A stretch of DNA of 64,000 nt, taken from NCBI RefSeq assembly GCF_002786295.1, contig NZ_PGTC01000018.1, positions 372,001-436,000 of the forward strand, read 5' to 3'. The stretch is from Pseudooceanicola marinus. Lineage in GTDB: Bacteria > Pseudomonadota > Alphaproteobacteria > Rhodobacterales > Rhodobacteraceae. The notes under the pieces were generated by a model. The model was not told the origin of the DNA. It was given only the letters and a program-made list of their open reading frames with translations, and did not search any database. Shown here in pieces: positions 47,643 through 57,534 of this stretch (positions are counted from its first letter, which is position 1; every line of letters starts with the position of its first letter). Both the position numbers and the translations under genes were made by a program.

Positions 47643-49478
47643 TCAGTACCCGCTGTCGGTGGTCAGGATGAAGTGGTCTTCGCCCACCTTCTCGTAGACC
47701 GAGGGTTCGGCCTGATAGTCCAGATCATGGATCGGCGAGGGGATCGGCTTGAAGTTCAGTTCGCGCTCCGACTTGCGCTTGGTCGGATCGGCAATCGGCA
47801 CGGCCTTCATCAGCGCTTTGGTATAGGGGTGCTGAGGGTTCTCGAAGACGGCCTGACGGCTGCCGATCTCGACGATGCGGCCCAGGTACATCACGCCGAC
47901 CCGGTGGCTGACCCGTTCGACCACGGCCATGTCGTGGGAGATGAAGAGGAAGGACAGGCCCAGTTCCGCCTGCAATTCCATCATCAGGTTCACCACCTGC
48001 GCCTGCACCGACACGTCCAGCGCCGAGACCGCCTCGTCGGCGACGATCAGCTTGGGATTCAGCGCCAGCGCCCGCGCGATGGCGACCCGCTGGCGTTGCC
48101 CACCCGACAGCTCATGCGGATAGCGGCGCATGAAGTTGCGTGGCAGTTCGACACGGTCGAACAGCATCTCGACCCGCTCCTGCATCTCCTTGCCCTTCAG
48201 CGTGCCGAAGTTCTTCATCGGCTCCGCCACCTGATCGGACAGCTGCATCTGAGGGTTCAGCGAGGCGAAGGGATCCTGGAAGATCATCTGCATGTCCAGA
48301 CGCGCCTTGCGCAGGTCGCGGTCGTTCAGCGCCATGATGTCCTTGCCGTCCAGGTTGATCTCCCCCGACAGCGGCTCGACCAAACGCAGGACCGACCGGC
48401 CCGTGGTCGACTTGCCGCAGCCCGATTCCCCGACCAGGCTGAGGGTCTGGCCGCGGTTGATGTCGAAGCTGACATCCTCGACCGCATGCACGTTCGCCAC
48501 GGTCTTGCGCAGCACGCCACCCTTCACCGGGAACCGCGTGGTCAGGTTCTTCACTGACAGCAGCACCTCGTCCTTGCCAGGGATAGGCTCGATCTTCTGG
48601 CCTTCGACACCGAACAGCTTCATCGGTTCCGGCAGCGGCTTGCCGGTCATCTCGCCCAGCTTGGGCACGGCCGCCAGCAGGGCCTTGGTGTAGTCATGCT
48701 TGGGCGCGGCGAAGATCTCCTCCACCGGGCCCTCCTCCACCTTGTTGCCGCGGAACATCACGACGACGCGGTCGGCCATCTGGGCCACCACGGCCATGTC
48801 GTGGGTGATGAACATCACGGCGGTGCCGGTTTCCCGCTTCAGCCGGTCCATCAGGGCCAGAATCTCGGCCTGGATGGTCACGTCCAGCGCGGTCGTGGGT
48901 TCGTCCGCGATCAGCAGGCGCGGCTCGCAGGCCAGGGCCATGGCGATGACGACCCGCTGACGCATGCCGCCCGACAGCTCGTGGGGGTACTGCTTGATGC
49001 GACGCTCGGGCTCGGGGATTCGCACCTCGCGCAGAAGATCGACGGCCTTCTTCATGGCCTCGCCCTTCTTCATGCCCTTGTGCAGCATCAGTCCCTCGGC
49101 CAGCTGCCGGCCCACGGTGAAGACCGGGTTCAGCGCCGTCATCGGCTCCTGGAAGATCATCCCGATCTCGTTGCCGCGAATGGTGCGCATCAACGACTGG
49201 TCCGCCGAGGCCAGATCCAACTCCTTTCCGTCCTTTCGGTCAAAAATTAGGCGCCCGCCGGCGATGGTCCCGCCGCCATATTCGATCAACCGCATCAGCG
49301 AGAGCGAGGAAACCGACTTCCCCGACCCGGATTCGCCCACGATGCAGACCGTCTCGCCGGGGTTGATCTGGAAGGAAACGTCCTTCACGCCAACCACCGG
49401 GCCGTCCTTGGTCTCGAAGGAAACACGCAGGTTTTCAATGCGGGCGATAGGGTTGGCGGAGCCGGGAGCGTCGAGCAT
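47643..49478 (-). CDS. Peptide ABC transporter, double ATP-binding protein
   Basis: The 611-residue protein fuses two nucleotide-binding domains, like GsiA or a DppD-DppF fusion. Domain 1 has Walker A GESGSGKS (48-55), signature LSGGMRQRV and Walker [13 protein letters not shown]. Domain 2 has [18 protein letters not shown] and [12 protein letters not shown]. Oligopeptide-type C-terminal segments ([13 protein letters not shown] and [10 protein letters not shown]) follow each. It would power the divergent binding protein and permeases at 49746-53594. Confidence 0.95.
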   Translation of the reverse strand: MLDAPGSANPIARIENLRVSFETKDGPVVGVKDVSFQINPGETVCIVGESGSGKSVSSLSLMRLIEYGGGTIAGGRLIFDRKDGKELDLASADQSLMRTIRGNEIGMIFQEPMTALNPVFTVGRQLAEGLMLHKGMKKGEAMKKAVDLLREVRIPEPERRIKQYPHELSGGMRQRVVIAMALACEPRLLIADEPTTALDVTIQAEILALMDRLKRETGTAVMFITHDMAVVAQMADRVVVMFRGNKVEEGPVEEIFAAPKHDYTKALLAAVPKLGEMTGKPLPEPMKLFGVEGQKIEPIPGKDEVLLSVKNLTTRFPVKGGVLRKTVANVHAVEDVSFDINRGQTLSLVGESGCGKSTTGRSVLRLVEPLSGEINLDGKDIMALNDRDLRKARLDMQMIFQDPFASLNPQMQLSDQVAEPMKNFGTLKGKEMQERVEMLFDRVELPRNFMRRYPHELSGGQRQRVAIARALALNPKLIVADEAVSALDVSVQAQVVNLMMELQAELGLSFLFISHDMAVVERVSHRVGVMYLGRIVEIGSRQAVFENPQHPYTKALMKAVPIADPTKRKSERELNFKPIPSPIHDLDYQAEPSVYEKVGEDHFILTTDSGY

Positions 49479-49609
49479 ATGGAGACCTGTTCGGAAAGAG
49501 TTGCCCGAACGCTACAGAGGCGGTCACGCCATTGTCAAACGGCTCCGTACATTCCCCTCAGGTCACCCGCGCTCGGCCCGGATGACGCTCTGCGAAGGGT
49601 TGCAATTTG

Positions 49610-49628
49610 ATCGAATCCGATTTTCGAT
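49610..49628. promoter_or_regulatory. Inverted repeat in the divergent ABC transporter promoter region
   Basis: ATCGAA and TTCGAT are separated by 7 bp, in the only A/T-rich part of the 267-bp gap between the divergent ATPase and binding-protein genes. It lies 118 bp before the binding-protein start and 132 bp before the ATPase start. TTGCAA at 49600 could be a plus-strand -35 box. The rest of the gap shows nothing I can name. Confidence 0.4.
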
Positions 49629-49745
49629 AAGGTATCCACGGGTGGGACCTGACGTCCGGCTGCCGAAAGGCGCGCCGGGCGTTCTCAATATCACCCGGGT
49701 CAACGATCGGGCCGCAGAGGCCCGGCACTCAACTGGGAGATACCT

Positions 49746-51452
49746 ATGAGTCTGAGATCTGTCCTGCTCGGCGCAGCGGCCCTGTCCGCCATTGCGCCCG
49801 CGGCCTTCGCCGAGCGCGGCTCCGATGGCCACGTCAACATCATCTACTGGCAGGCCCCCTCGGTGCTGAACCCCTACATGTCGGGCGGCACCAAGGATAT
49901 CGAATCCGCCTCGATGATCCTGGAACCGCTGGGCCGGTTCGACCAGGACGGCAACATGGTGCCCTTCCTGGCAACCGAGATCCCGACCGTCGACAATGGC
50001 GGCGTGTCCGAAGACCTGACCGTGATCACCTGGAAGCTGAAAGACGGCCTAAAATGGTCGGACGGCACGCCCTTCACCTCGGCGGACGTCGCCTTCACCT
50101 ATGACTACTGCACCGCCGAAGGGTTCGGCTGTGCCCAGGGCGCCAAGTTCGACAGCGTGGAGTCGATCGAGACCCCCGATGACCTGACCGTGGTGGTCAC
50201 CTTCAAGACACCGCAGCCCAACCCCTACCTGCCCTTCATGGGCAACCAGTCGCCGATCCTCCAGAAAGCCCAGTTCGAGAACTGCCTTGGCGAAGCGGCA
50301 TCGACCTGCACCGAGGCCAACTTCAACCCGATCGGCACCGGCCCCTTCGTGGTGGACGAGTTCAAGCCGAACGACGTGATCTCCATGTCGGCCAACCCGA
50401 ACTATCGTGATCCGGACAAGCCCGCCTTCGCCACCGTGACCTTCAAGGGCGGCGGCGACGCAGCCTCCGCCGGCCGTGCCGTGCTGGAAACCGGTGAATT
50501 CGACTACGCCTGGAACCTGCAGCTGGCCCCCGAGGTCATCGCGGAGATGGAAGAGGGCGGCCAGGGCAAGACCGTCGTGGGCTTCGGCACCCTGGTGGAA
50601 CGGATCGAGATGAACCTCACAGATCCCTCCTCCGACCTGCCGGCCGACGTGCGCGCCACCCGTGAGGCGCCGCATCCCTTCCTCAGCGACGTGCGCGTGC
50701 GCAAGGCGCTGTCGATGGCCATCGACCGCGAGATCCTGGTGGAAATCGGCTACGGCGAAGCCGGCCGCGCGACCTGTAACCTGGTCCCCGCGCCCGAACT
50801 TTACGCCTCGCCCAACACCGACTGCCTGACGCAGGACCTGGAAGGCGCCAAGGCGCTGCTGGACGAAGCCGGCTGGGTCGACACCAACGGCAACGGCATC
50901 CGCGACAAGGATGGCGTCGAGATGGAGATCCTCTTCCAGACCTCGACCAACGCCGTGCGTCAGAACTTCCAGGACGCCATCAAGGCCTGGTGGGAAATGA
51001 TCGGTGTCTCCGTCGAGCTGCGCAACGTCTCCGGTTCGGTCTTCTTCGGTGGGGACGCGGGTTCGCCCGACACCTTCCAGAAGTTCTATGCGGACACCGA
51101 GATGTACGCCAACAACTTCGACGGTACCGATCCGCAGGCCTACCTGGCCCAGTACCGTTGCGACAACGAGCCCCAGCCCGACAACCAGTGGCAGGGTGAG
51201 AACATCAACCGCTACTGCGATCCGGAATACGATGCCCTGCTCGACGAGCTGGCGAAGACCGGCGATCTGGAGAAGCGCGGCGAGATCGCGATCAAGCTGA
51301 ACGAGATGCTGACCAAGGAAAGCTACACCATCGTTCCGCTCGTCGACCGTGGCCGTGTCTCTGCCCACTCCAACACGCTCGGTGGCGTGGTCCTGAACAC
51401 CTGGGACTCCGAGCTGTGGAACGTGGCCGACTGGTACCGCATCGAGGAATAA
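49746..51452 (+). CDS. Peptide ABC transporter substrate-binding protein
   Basis: The 568 residues begin with a Sec signal peptide (MSLRSVLLGAAALSAIAPAA, cleavage after AFA at about residue 22). The SBP family 5 core is clear: LEPLGRFDQDGNMVPFLA, WKLKDGLKWSDGTPFTSADV and RVRKALSMAIDREILV. Several Cys residues (DYCTAEGFGC, NCLGEAASTC) may form disulfides. GGGAG lies 7 nt before the ATG. A strong stem-loop directly follows the stop. Confidence 0.95.
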   Translation: MSLRSVLLGAAALSAIAPAAFAERGSDGHVNIIYWQAPSVLNPYMSGGTKDIESASMILEPLGRFDQDGNMVPFLATEIPTVDNGGVSEDLTVITWKLKDGLKWSDGTPFTSADVAFTYDYCTAEGFGCAQGAKFDSVESIETPDDLTVVVTFKTPQPNPYLPFMGNQSPILQKAQFENCLGEAASTCTEANFNPIGTGPFVVDEFKPNDVISMSANPNYRDPDKPAFATVTFKGGGDAASAGRAVLETGEFDYAWNLQLAPEVIAEMEEGGQGKTVVGFGTLVERIEMNLTDPSSDLPADVRATREAPHPFLSDVRVRKALSMAIDREILVEIGYGEAGRATCNLVPAPELYASPNTDCLTQDLEGAKALLDEAGWVDTNGNGIRDKDGVEMEILFQTSTNAVRQNFQDAIKAWWEMIGVSVELRNVSGSVFFGGDAGSPDTFQKFYADTEMYANNFDGTDPQAYLAQYRCDNEPQPDNQWQGENINRYCDPEYDALLDELAKTGDLEKRGEIAIKLNEMLTKESYTIVPLVDRGRVSAHSNTLGGVVLNTWDSELWNVADWYRIEE

Positions 51453-51462
51453 ATCCTTCCCC

Positions 51463-51492
51463 GGAGATCCGGGCCTGCGGGCCCGGGTCTCC
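51463..51492 (+). promoter_or_regulatory. Stem-loop after the substrate-binding protein gene
   Basis: A 13-bp stem with one G-U pair (GGAGATCCGGGCC with GGCCCGGGTCTCC) and a TGCG loop starts 11 nt after the stop. There is no T run. Such structures protect the upstream message and give more binding protein than permease, as known for malE-malF. Confidence 0.6.
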
Positions 51493-51613
51493 GACCCTCC
51501 CGCCTGATCTCGTCTGACAGCGCCAGCCAAGGACCCCCGGGCCGGGAGAGCCCGAGCATGGGGCCAAGGCCGGGACAAGGACCGGATCAGCGCCACAGAC
51601 GCCGGGACCCTTC

Positions 51614-52636
51614 ATGCTGAATTTCACTCTAAGGCGGCTCCTGATCGCCGTGCCGACCCTGCTGGCCAGTGCCGTGGTCATCTTCGGCCTGCTGCAACTC
51701 GCCCCGGGCGACCCGATGGCCAACGTGCCGTTGACGGTCCCCCCGGAGGTCAAGCAGCGCATGCGCGAGGCCCTGGGCCTTGGCGAGCCGATCCACATCC
51801 AGTTCTGGAAGTGGCTGGTCCAGTTCTTCTGGATCGAACCCCAGGTCCTGATCGACCATGTCTTCGGCACCTCCCTGTCCGAGGGCAAGCTGCGCGTCAT
51901 CTCCTGGCAGACCCGCTCGCCGGTGATGGACATCGTGGTGCAGCGCCTGCCGCAGACGCTCTGGGTCGTCGGCACCTCCTATGCCGTCGGCATCCTGATC
52001 GCCCTGCCCATCGGGATCTATTCGGCCTATCGCCAGTACTCAGTCTTCGACCAGGCCGGGACGTTCATCTCGATGGTGGGCTATTCCGTGCCCACCTTCT
52101 TCACCGGGGTGCTGCTGATCGTGATCTTCTCGGTCAACATGCCGCGCGAAAGCTTCTTCTGGTTCCCCTCGATCTACGACACGACCCATGTGGTCGACAG
52201 CTGGTCCGCCTTCGGCTTCCAGGTGCGGCAGATGTTCCTGCCGGTGATGGTGCTGGCGCTTTACAACGCGGCACAGATCTCGCGCTTCATGCGGGCCTCG
52301 ATGCTGGACAACCTGAACCAGGACTACGTGCGCACCGCCCGGGCCAAGGGCGCCGGCGAACGGGTCGTGGTCTTGGTGCACGTGCTGCGCAACTCGCTGA
52401 TCCCCGTCGTGACCGTCATCGCGCTTGGCGTGCCGCAGGTCTTCGGCGGCGCCATCATCACCGAGCAGGTGTTCAAGGTGAACGGCCTGGGCCACCTGCT
52501 GATCGGCGCGATCGAGGCCAATGACCTGCCCATGGTGCAGACGCTGACCTTCATCTTTGCCGTCCTGATCGTGCTCTTCAATCTCATCGCCGATGTCCTT
52601 TACGGCATCCTCGACCCGCGGATCCGCTATGACTGA
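51614..52636 (+). CDS. Peptide ABC transporter permease (DppB type)
   Basis: The 340-residue permease has six predicted helices, the N-terminal LRRLLIAVPTLLASAVVIFG and the EAA-like coupling segment DYVRTARAKGAGERVVVLVHV, which contacts the ATPase. The C-terminus FNLIADVLYGILDPRIRYD is typical of DppB. The next gene starts within its last codons (8-nt overlap). A 161-nt gap with a stem-loop separates it from the binding protein. Confidence 0.95.
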   Translation: MLNFTLRRLLIAVPTLLASAVVIFGLLQLAPGDPMANVPLTVPPEVKQRMREALGLGEPIHIQFWKWLVQFFWIEPQVLIDHVFGTSLSEGKLRVISWQTRSPVMDIVVQRLPQTLWVVGTSYAVGILIALPIGIYSAYRQYSVFDQAGTFISMVGYSVPTFFTGVLLIVIFSVNMPRESFFWFPSIYDTTHVVDSWSAFGFQVRQMFLPVMVLALYNAAQISRFMRASMLDNLNQDYVRTARAKGAGERVVVLVHVLRNSLIPVVTVIALGVPQVFGGAIITEQVFKVNGLGHLLIGAIEANDLPMVQTLTFIFAVLIVLFNLIADVLYGILDPRIRYD

Positions 52637-53594
52637 CCCCATCGACGAAACCGTCCCCGCAACCGGAGGCGCCACCGAAGCCGGCGGCGTCCTTGCCGGG
52701 CCGATGCCCACCACCCCGCCGCGCAGCCAGTGGTACGAGGTCTGGACCCAGTTCCGGCACCACAAGGGCGCCATGGCCGGTGGCATCGTCTTCCTGGTGA
52801 TTCTGTTGGGCGTGGTCTTCGGCCCCTGGCTCTGGCCACTGGACCCCGCCGCCATCGACTTCCGCGCCCGCAACGTCGGGCCCACCTGGGCGCATCCCTT
52901 CGGCACCGACCAGCTGGGCCGCGACATGCTGGCCCGGATGATCGAGGGCGGCCGCGTGTCGCTTTCGGTGGGCATCACCGCGATGCTCCTGGCGCTGGTA
53001 CTGGGCACGCTGATCGGGGTGCTGGCGGGCTACTTCCGCCGGCTGGACAACATCCTGATGCGGCTGACGGACCTCTTCCTGGCCCTGCCCTTGCTGCCGC
53101 TGCTGCTGGTCATGGTTCTGCTCTTCCGCGAACCGCTGGCCGCCGCCTTCGGTATCGAGACGGGGATCTTCATCCTGATGGTCTCGGCCATCGGCGTGAC
53201 CTCCTGGATGCCCACGGCGCGGATTGTGCGCGGCGACGTCCTCGCCCTGAAGGAACGCGAGTTCGTGCTGGCCGCGCAATCCATCGGCACCACCAACGCG
53301 ATGATGATCATGCGGCACATCCTGCCCAACGTGATCTCCCCCATCGTCGTCTCGGCCACGCTGGGCATCGCCAATGCGATCATCACCGAGTCGGCGCTGT
53401 CCTTCCTCGGCCTCGGCTTCCCGCCGGACTTCCCCACCTGGGGACGGCTGCTGTTCGACGCGGTGGACTACATGCAGCAGAACCCCGAACGGGTGGTCAT
53501 GCCCGGGATCGCCATCTCGCTGACGGTGCTGTCGGTGAACTACCTGGGCGACGGTCTGCGCGACGCGCTGGACCCGCGCATTCGCGGCCGCTGA
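52629..53594 (+). CDS. Peptide ABC transporter permease (DppC type)
   Basis: The 321-residue partner permease shows FGTDQLGRDMLARMIEGGRVSL (typical DppC loop), the coupling segment EREFVLAAQSIGTTNAMMIM and the C-terminus NYLGDGLRDALDPRIRGR. The N-terminal 35 residues are hydrophilic and Pro/Gly-rich. I chose ATG 52629, overlapping dppB-like gene by 8 nt, over an earlier frame start at 52593. Confidence 0.95.
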   Translation: MTDPIDETVPATGGATEAGGVLAGPMPTTPPRSQWYEVWTQFRHHKGAMAGGIVFLVILLGVVFGPWLWPLDPAAIDFRARNVGPTWAHPFGTDQLGRDMLARMIEGGRVSLSVGITAMLLALVLGTLIGVLAGYFRRLDNILMRLTDLFLALPLLPLLLVMVLLFREPLAAAFGIETGIFILMVSAIGVTSWMPTARIVRGDVLALKEREFVLAAQSIGTTNAMMIMRHILPNVISPIVVSATLGIANAIITESALSFLGLGFPPDFPTWGRLLFDAVDYMQQNPERVVMPGIAISLTVLSVNYLGDGLRDALDPRIRGR

Positions 53595-53616
53595 GGCCTC
53601 CGCTGTCGACAAGAGC

Positions 53617-53652
53617 AAACGCCCGGACCGCAAGGCCCGGGCGTTTCTCGTT
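53617..53652 (+). terminator. Rho-independent terminator after the ABC permease genes
   Basis: AAACGCCCGG and CCGGGCGTTT form a 10-bp stem with a 10-nt loop, followed by CTCGTT. It lies 22 nt after the permease stop and just before the convergent thioesterase gene, so it may act on both strands. Confidence 0.75.
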
Positions 53653-53672
53653 CCGGTAGGGCGATGACGCGC

Positions 53673-54092
53673 CTAGCTGCCCTTCATCTTGGTCGGCCGC
53701 TTGGCGATGGTGCCCTGGGCCGCCGCCACGATCTTCTCCGCGCCATCGGTGACCGCGAAGATGTCACAGCGGCACACGGCCTGCGTCGACCCATGGGACA
53801 TCACCTGCCCTCGCGCCACCAGCCGCTCCCCCACGCCCGGACGCAGGAAGTTGATCTTCCATTCCAGCGTCAGCACGTCTTGCAGGACCGAGCCACCCGC
53901 GAACGTCAGCGCCAGGTCCGCCAGGGTCGATGTCACGCCCCCATGGACGAAACCGTTGTGCTGCTTGTGGCGCTCCTCGATCTCCAGGGTCAGCTCGCAA
54001 AACCCCATCTCGAACCGCGCGATCTCGATGCCCACCTCCTTCGAAAAGGGCTGCGCGTCCAGGATCTCCTGGCCAAAGGGTATCAGATCCAT
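53673..54092 (-). CDS. Hotdog-fold thioesterase (PaaI type)
   Basis: The 139 residues form a PaaI-like acyl-CoA thioesterase. HNGFVHGGVTSTLADLALTFAG has the catalytic-site His-Asn/Gly/Asp pattern, and KINFLRPGVGERLVARGQV follows. It would hydrolyse an acyl- or aryl-CoA; the substrate is unknown. ATG 54092 is preceded by GGGAGGA, which decides the start over a longer frame reaching 54170. Confidence 0.88.
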   Translation of the reverse strand: MDLIPFGQEILDAQPFSKEVGIEIARFEMGFCELTLEIEERHKQHNGFVHGGVTSTLADLALTFAGGSVLQDVLTLEWKINFLRPGVGERLVARGQVMSHGSTQAVCRCDIFAVTDGAEKIVAAAQGTIAKRPTKMKGS

Positions 54093-54378
54093 TTCCAATC
54101 CTCCCGATCTCTGCTCGCCGCCCAGTCTGCCCGCCCCGCGCCTCCGGTCCAGCCCGACGCTGCGTCGCACCGCCTGCCTGAAAGCGCGCGCCGCTCCACA
54201 CCCTCAGGGCAGGTCGGGAACCGGGTCCCTCGCCCCTGTCTTCACTTTGTCAAAAATACTCCGGGGGCTGAGCCGCGTGCCGAAAATCGTCCAGTGGACG
54301 ATTTCAGCGGCGAAGGGGCGGAGCCCCGGAAGAGCCGCAGGCTCAAGAGGGGGCAGAGCCCCCTCCCCCATTGCCCGA
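54093..54378. other. Gap with a cluster of palindromes and a repeat copy
   Basis: No gene is visible between the thioesterase start and the pntB terminator. The stretch from 54251 holds CAAAAATACTCCGG, then stems at 54284-54304 (AAATCGTCC, AGT, GGACGATTT), 54315-54327 (GGGGC/GCCCC) and 54347-54365 (GAGGGGGC, AGA, GCCCCCTC). The 17 bases at 54352-54368 also occur at 28841-28857. This looks like a mobile or amplified intergenic repeat typical of some Rhodobacteraceae. The thioesterase promoter should lie within the first 150 bp. Confidence 0.6.
54284..54304. repeat. 21-nt palindromic element
   Basis: A perfect 9-bp inverted repeat (AAATCGTCC and GGACGATTT) around AGT. It is the first of three stems in the intergenic repeat cluster. 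It could fold in DNA or RNA or bind a dimeric protein. Confidence 0.6.
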
Positions 54379-54380
54379 AC

Positions 54381-54411
54381 GAAAAAGGGCGACGCCACCG
54401 CGCCGCCCTTT
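54381..54411 (-). terminator. Rho-independent terminator of pntAB
   Basis: On the minus strand AAAGGGCG, a 12-nt loop and CGCCCTTT form an 8-bp stem that runs into a further TT (CGCCCTTTTTC). It lies 23 nt after the pntB stop. Confidence 0.8.
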
Positions 54412-54433
54412 CGCTTTGTCTCTGCCTGGCAGA

Positions 54434-55855
54434 TCAGTCGATCTTCGCCAGAAGGTCACCGATCGAGGACTTCGCATCGCCATAGTACATGCGGGTGTTG
54501 TCCTTGTAGAACAGCGGGTTCTCGATCCCCGAGTAGCCCGTGCCCTGGCCACGTTTCGACACGAAGACCTGCTTCGCCTTCCACACTTCCAGCACCGGCA
54601 TGCCGGCGATCGGGCTGTTGGGATCTTCCTGCGCGGCCGGGTTCACGATGTCGTTCGAGCCGATGACGATGACCACATCCGTGTCGGGGAAGTCGTCGTT
54701 GATCTCGTCCATCTCCAGCACGATGTCGTAGGGCACCTTGGCCTCGGCCAGCAGCACGTTCATGTGCCCCGGCAGACGGCCTGCCACGGGGTGGATGGCG
54801 AAACGCACCTCCTTGCCCTTGGCGCGCAGCTTGCGGGTCAGTTCGGCCACGTTTTGCTGTGCCTGCGCCACCGCCATGCCGTAGCCCGGCACGATGATGA
54901 TGCTGTCGGCCTCGTCCAGGGCCTGGGCCACGCCGTCCACGTCGATCGGCTTCTGCTCGCCCTCGACCTCCATCGCCGGGCCCGCGGTGCCGCCGAAGCC
55001 GCCCAGGATCACCGAGATGAACGAACGGTTCATCGCCTTGCACATGATGTAGCTGAGGATCGCACCGGAGGAGCCGACGAGCGCACCCACCACGATCAGC
55101 AGGTCGTTCGACAGCGAGAAGCCGATGGCCGCCGCCGCCCAGCCCGAGTAGCTGTTCAGCATCGAGACCACCACGGGCATGTCGGCGCCGCCGATGCCCA
55201 TGATCAGGTGATAGCCGATGAAGAGCGCGGCGAGGGTCATCAGGATCAGCGGGAAGGTCCCGCCGGTCGACATGTACCACACCAGGCAGAGCACAGAGAT
55301 CGCCGCAGCCGCTATGTTCAGGGCGTGGCCGCCCGGCAGTTTCTCCGCCTTCGACGACACCTTCCCGGCCAGCTTGCCGTAGGCGATGACCGAGCCGGTG
55401 AAGGTCACGGCACCGATGAAGACGCCCAGGAACAGTTCGACCGACAGGATACCCAGTTCGACCGGGGACTTGTGCGCCACAAGGTCGCCGAAGACACCCG
55501 AGGGCTCCGCGCCGCCGGTGATCCGCGCCATGGTGATATGGGCGTTGTAGCCGACGAAGACCGCCGCCAGGCCGACGAGCGAGTGCATCGCCGCCACCAG
55601 CTGCGGCATCTCGGTCATCTCGACCTTCTTGGCCACATACCAGCCGATGATGCCGCCGCCGGCGATCAGGATCGCCGAGAGCAGCCACAGGCCGGAACCC
55701 GGGCCGATCAGCGTGGCGACAACCGCCAGCGCCATGCCGGCGATGCCGTACCACACGGCGCGTTTCGCGCTTTCCTGCCCCGAGAGGCCCCCCAGCGACA
55801 GGATGAAGAGAACAGCCGCGACCACGTAGGCCGCCGTCGTAAATCCGAAGTCCAT
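54434..55855 (-). CDS. pntB: NAD(P) transhydrogenase subunit beta
   Basis: The 473-residue subunit has about nine membrane helices (domain II) and a C-terminal NADP(H)-binding domain III, seen in [18 protein letters not shown] and [20 protein letters not shown]. With PntA it uses the proton gradient to make NADPH from NADH. The linker [19 protein letters not shown] is standard. It starts 13 nt after pntA. Confidence 0.96.
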   Translation of the reverse strand: MDFGFTTAAYVVAAVLFILSLGGLSGQESAKRAVWYGIAGMALAVVATLIGPGSGLWLLSAILIAGGGIIGWYVAKKVEMTEMPQLVAAMHSLVGLAAVFVGYNAHITMARITGGAEPSGVFGDLVAHKSPVELGILSVELFLGVFIGAVTFTGSVIAYGKLAGKVSSKAEKLPGGHALNIAAAAISVLCLVWYMSTGGTFPLILMTLAALFIGYHLIMGIGGADMPVVVSMLNSYSGWAAAAIGFSLSNDLLIVVGALVGSSGAILSYIMCKAMNRSFISVILGGFGGTAGPAMEVEGEQKPIDVDGVAQALDEADSIIIVPGYGMAVAQAQQNVAELTRKLRAKGKEVRFAIHPVAGRLPGHMNVLLAEAKVPYDIVLEMDEINDDFPDTDVVIVIGSNDIVNPAAQEDPNSPIAGMPVLEVWKAKQVFVSKRGQGTGYSGIENPLFYKDNTRMYYGDAKSSIGDLLAKID

Positions 55856-55868
55856 GTTTCTGTTCTCC

Positions 55869-57443
55869 TTAGGATTTCTGGAACATGGCGAGCATGCGCC
55901 GCGTCACGAGGAAACCGCCGAAGATGTTGATCCCGGCCATGAAGACCGACAGCGCGGCCAGCAGGATCACCAACCAGGAGCCGGAGCCGATCTGCATCAG
56001 CGCGCCCAGGATGATGATCGAGGAGATGGCGTTGGTCACGGCCATCAGCGGCGTGTGCAGCGAATGCGCGACGCCCCAGATCACCTGGAAGCCGACGAAG
56101 ACCGACAGCACGAAGACGATGAAGTGCTGCATGAAGCTCGACGGGGCGATCAGGCCGACGCCGAGGATCAGCACAGCCATGACGGCCAGCAGGGTCACCT
56201 GGGTCTTGGTCTGTTTCTTGAAGGCGGCCACTTCCTGCGCGCGCTTCTCTTCCGGGGTCGGTTCCGGCGCCTTGGGCTTCGGCTTCTGCGCGGCGATGGC
56301 CTGCACCTTCAGCGGCGGCGGCGGGAAGGTGATCTCGTGATCATGGGTGACGGTGGCCGAGCGGATCACGTCATCTTCCATGTCGTGATTGATCACGCCG
56401 TCCTTCTCGGGCGTCAGGTCCGTCATCAGGTGACGGATGTTGGTGGCGTAGAGCGAGGAGCTCTGCGTCGCCATGCGCGAGGGGAAGTCGGTATAGCCGA
56501 TGATCGTGACACCGTTGTCGGTCACGACCTTCTCGTCGGCCACCGTGCCCTCTGCGTTACCGCCCTTTTCGGCGGCCAGGTCGACGATGACCGATCCTGG
56601 CTTCATCGACTTGATCATGTCCTCAAGCCACAGCTTGGGTGCCTCGCGGTTGGGGATCAGCGCCGTGGTGATGACGATGTCGATGTCCGGCGCGATCTCG
56701 CGGAACTTGGCCAGCTGCGCCTCGCGGAATTCGGGGCTGGAGACGGAGGCATAGCCGCCGGTGGCAGCGCCGTCCTGCTGCTCTTCCTCGAAGTCCAGGT
56801 AGACGAATTCGGCGCCCATGCTCTCGACCTGTTCGGCCACTTCGGGGCGCACGTCGAAGGCATAGGTGATGGCGCCCAGCGAGGTGGAGGTGCCGATGGC
56901 GGCAAGACCCGCGACACCGGCCCCAATGACCAGCACCTTGGCCGGGGGCACCTTGCCCGCCGCGGTGATCTGGCCGGTGAAGAAGCGGCCGAAGTTATTG
57001 CCCGCCTCGATCACGGCGCGGTAGCCCGCGATATTGGCCATGGACGACAGCGCGTCCATCTTCTGCGCGCGGGAAATACGCGGCACCATTTCCATGGCGA
57101 TGGCGGTGGTGCCCTGCGCCTTGATGTCTTCCAGCAGCTCGGCATTGCCGCCCGGGTTCAGGAAGGAGATCAGGGTCTGGCCTTCCCGCAGCAGCTTCAC
57201 TTCTTCCTCGGAGGGTTGGCGCACCTTGGCCACCACGTCCGCCTGGGCGTAGAGCGCACCGGCATCGGCGACGACGGTCACCCCGGCCTCTTCATAGGCG
57301 GCATCCAGGAAGCCGGCTCGGGTGCCGGCTCCGCTTTCGATCAGGCACTCGTGGCCCAGCTTCTGCAGTTGCAGCGCCGAGTCCGGTGTCATCGCGACAC
57401 GTGCCTCTCCCTCGAACACTTCCTTTGGCGTTCCGATCTTCAC
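55869..57443 (-). CDS. pntA: NAD(P) transhydrogenase subunit alpha
   Basis: The 524 residues hold the NAD(H)-binding domain I ([19 protein letters not shown] at the start, [23 protein letters not shown]) and four C-terminal membrane helices, so alpha is one chain as in Rhodobacter capsulatus, not split as in Rhodospirillum rubrum. I chose GTG at 57443 (VKIGTP): AAGGGGG lies about 9 nt upstream and similarity begins here, whereas an upstream ATG at 57641 adds 66 residues of no known kind. Confidence 0.93.
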   Translation of the reverse strand: MKIGTPKEVFEGEARVAMTPDSALQLQKLGHECLIESGAGTRAGFLDAAYEEAGVTVVADAGALYAQADVVAKVRQPSEEEVKLLREGQTLISFLNPGGNAELLEDIKAQGTTAIAMEMVPRISRAQKMDALSSMANIAGYRAVIEAGNNFGRFFTGQITAAGKVPPAKVLVIGAGVAGLAAIGTSTSLGAITYAFDVRPEVAEQVESMGAEFVYLDFEEEQQDGAATGGYASVSSPEFREAQLAKFREIAPDIDIVITTALIPNREAPKLWLEDMIKSMKPGSVIVDLAAEKGGNAEGTVADEKVVTDNGVTIIGYTDFPSRMATQSSSLYATNIRHLMTDLTPEKDGVINHDMEDDVIRSATVTHDHEITFPPPPLKVQAIAAQKPKPKAPEPTPEEKRAQEVAAFKKQTKTQVTLLAVMAVLILGVGLIAPSSFMQHFIVFVLSVFVGFQVIWGVAHSLHTPLMAVTNAISSIIILGALMQIGSGSWLVILLAALSVFMAGINIFGGFLVTRRMLAMFQKS

Positions 57444-57484
57444 CTGTGTCGTCCCCCTTCTGGTCCAACGTATTGTCGCAGGCT

Positions 57485-57498
57485 CCGGAATTTTCCGG
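57485..57498. promoter_or_regulatory. Palindrome close to the pntA start
   Basis: CCGGAATTTTCCGG has 6-bp arms around TT, 42-55 bp before the GTG of pntA. Its core GGAA-TTTTCC resembles the larger palindrome at 57769-57787. Confidence 0.4.
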
Positions 57499-57515
57499 CC
57501 CGCTCGCTCTTTGGA

Positions 57516-57534
57516 CGCGCAACATTGTTGCGCG
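57516..57534. promoter_or_regulatory. Perfect 19-bp palindrome upstream of pntA
   Basis: CGCGCAACATTGTTGCGCG has 9-bp arms around a single T, 73-91 bp before pntA. Its perfect symmetry and promoter-proximal place mark it as an operator for a dimeric regulator. I cannot name the protein. Confidence 0.6.
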
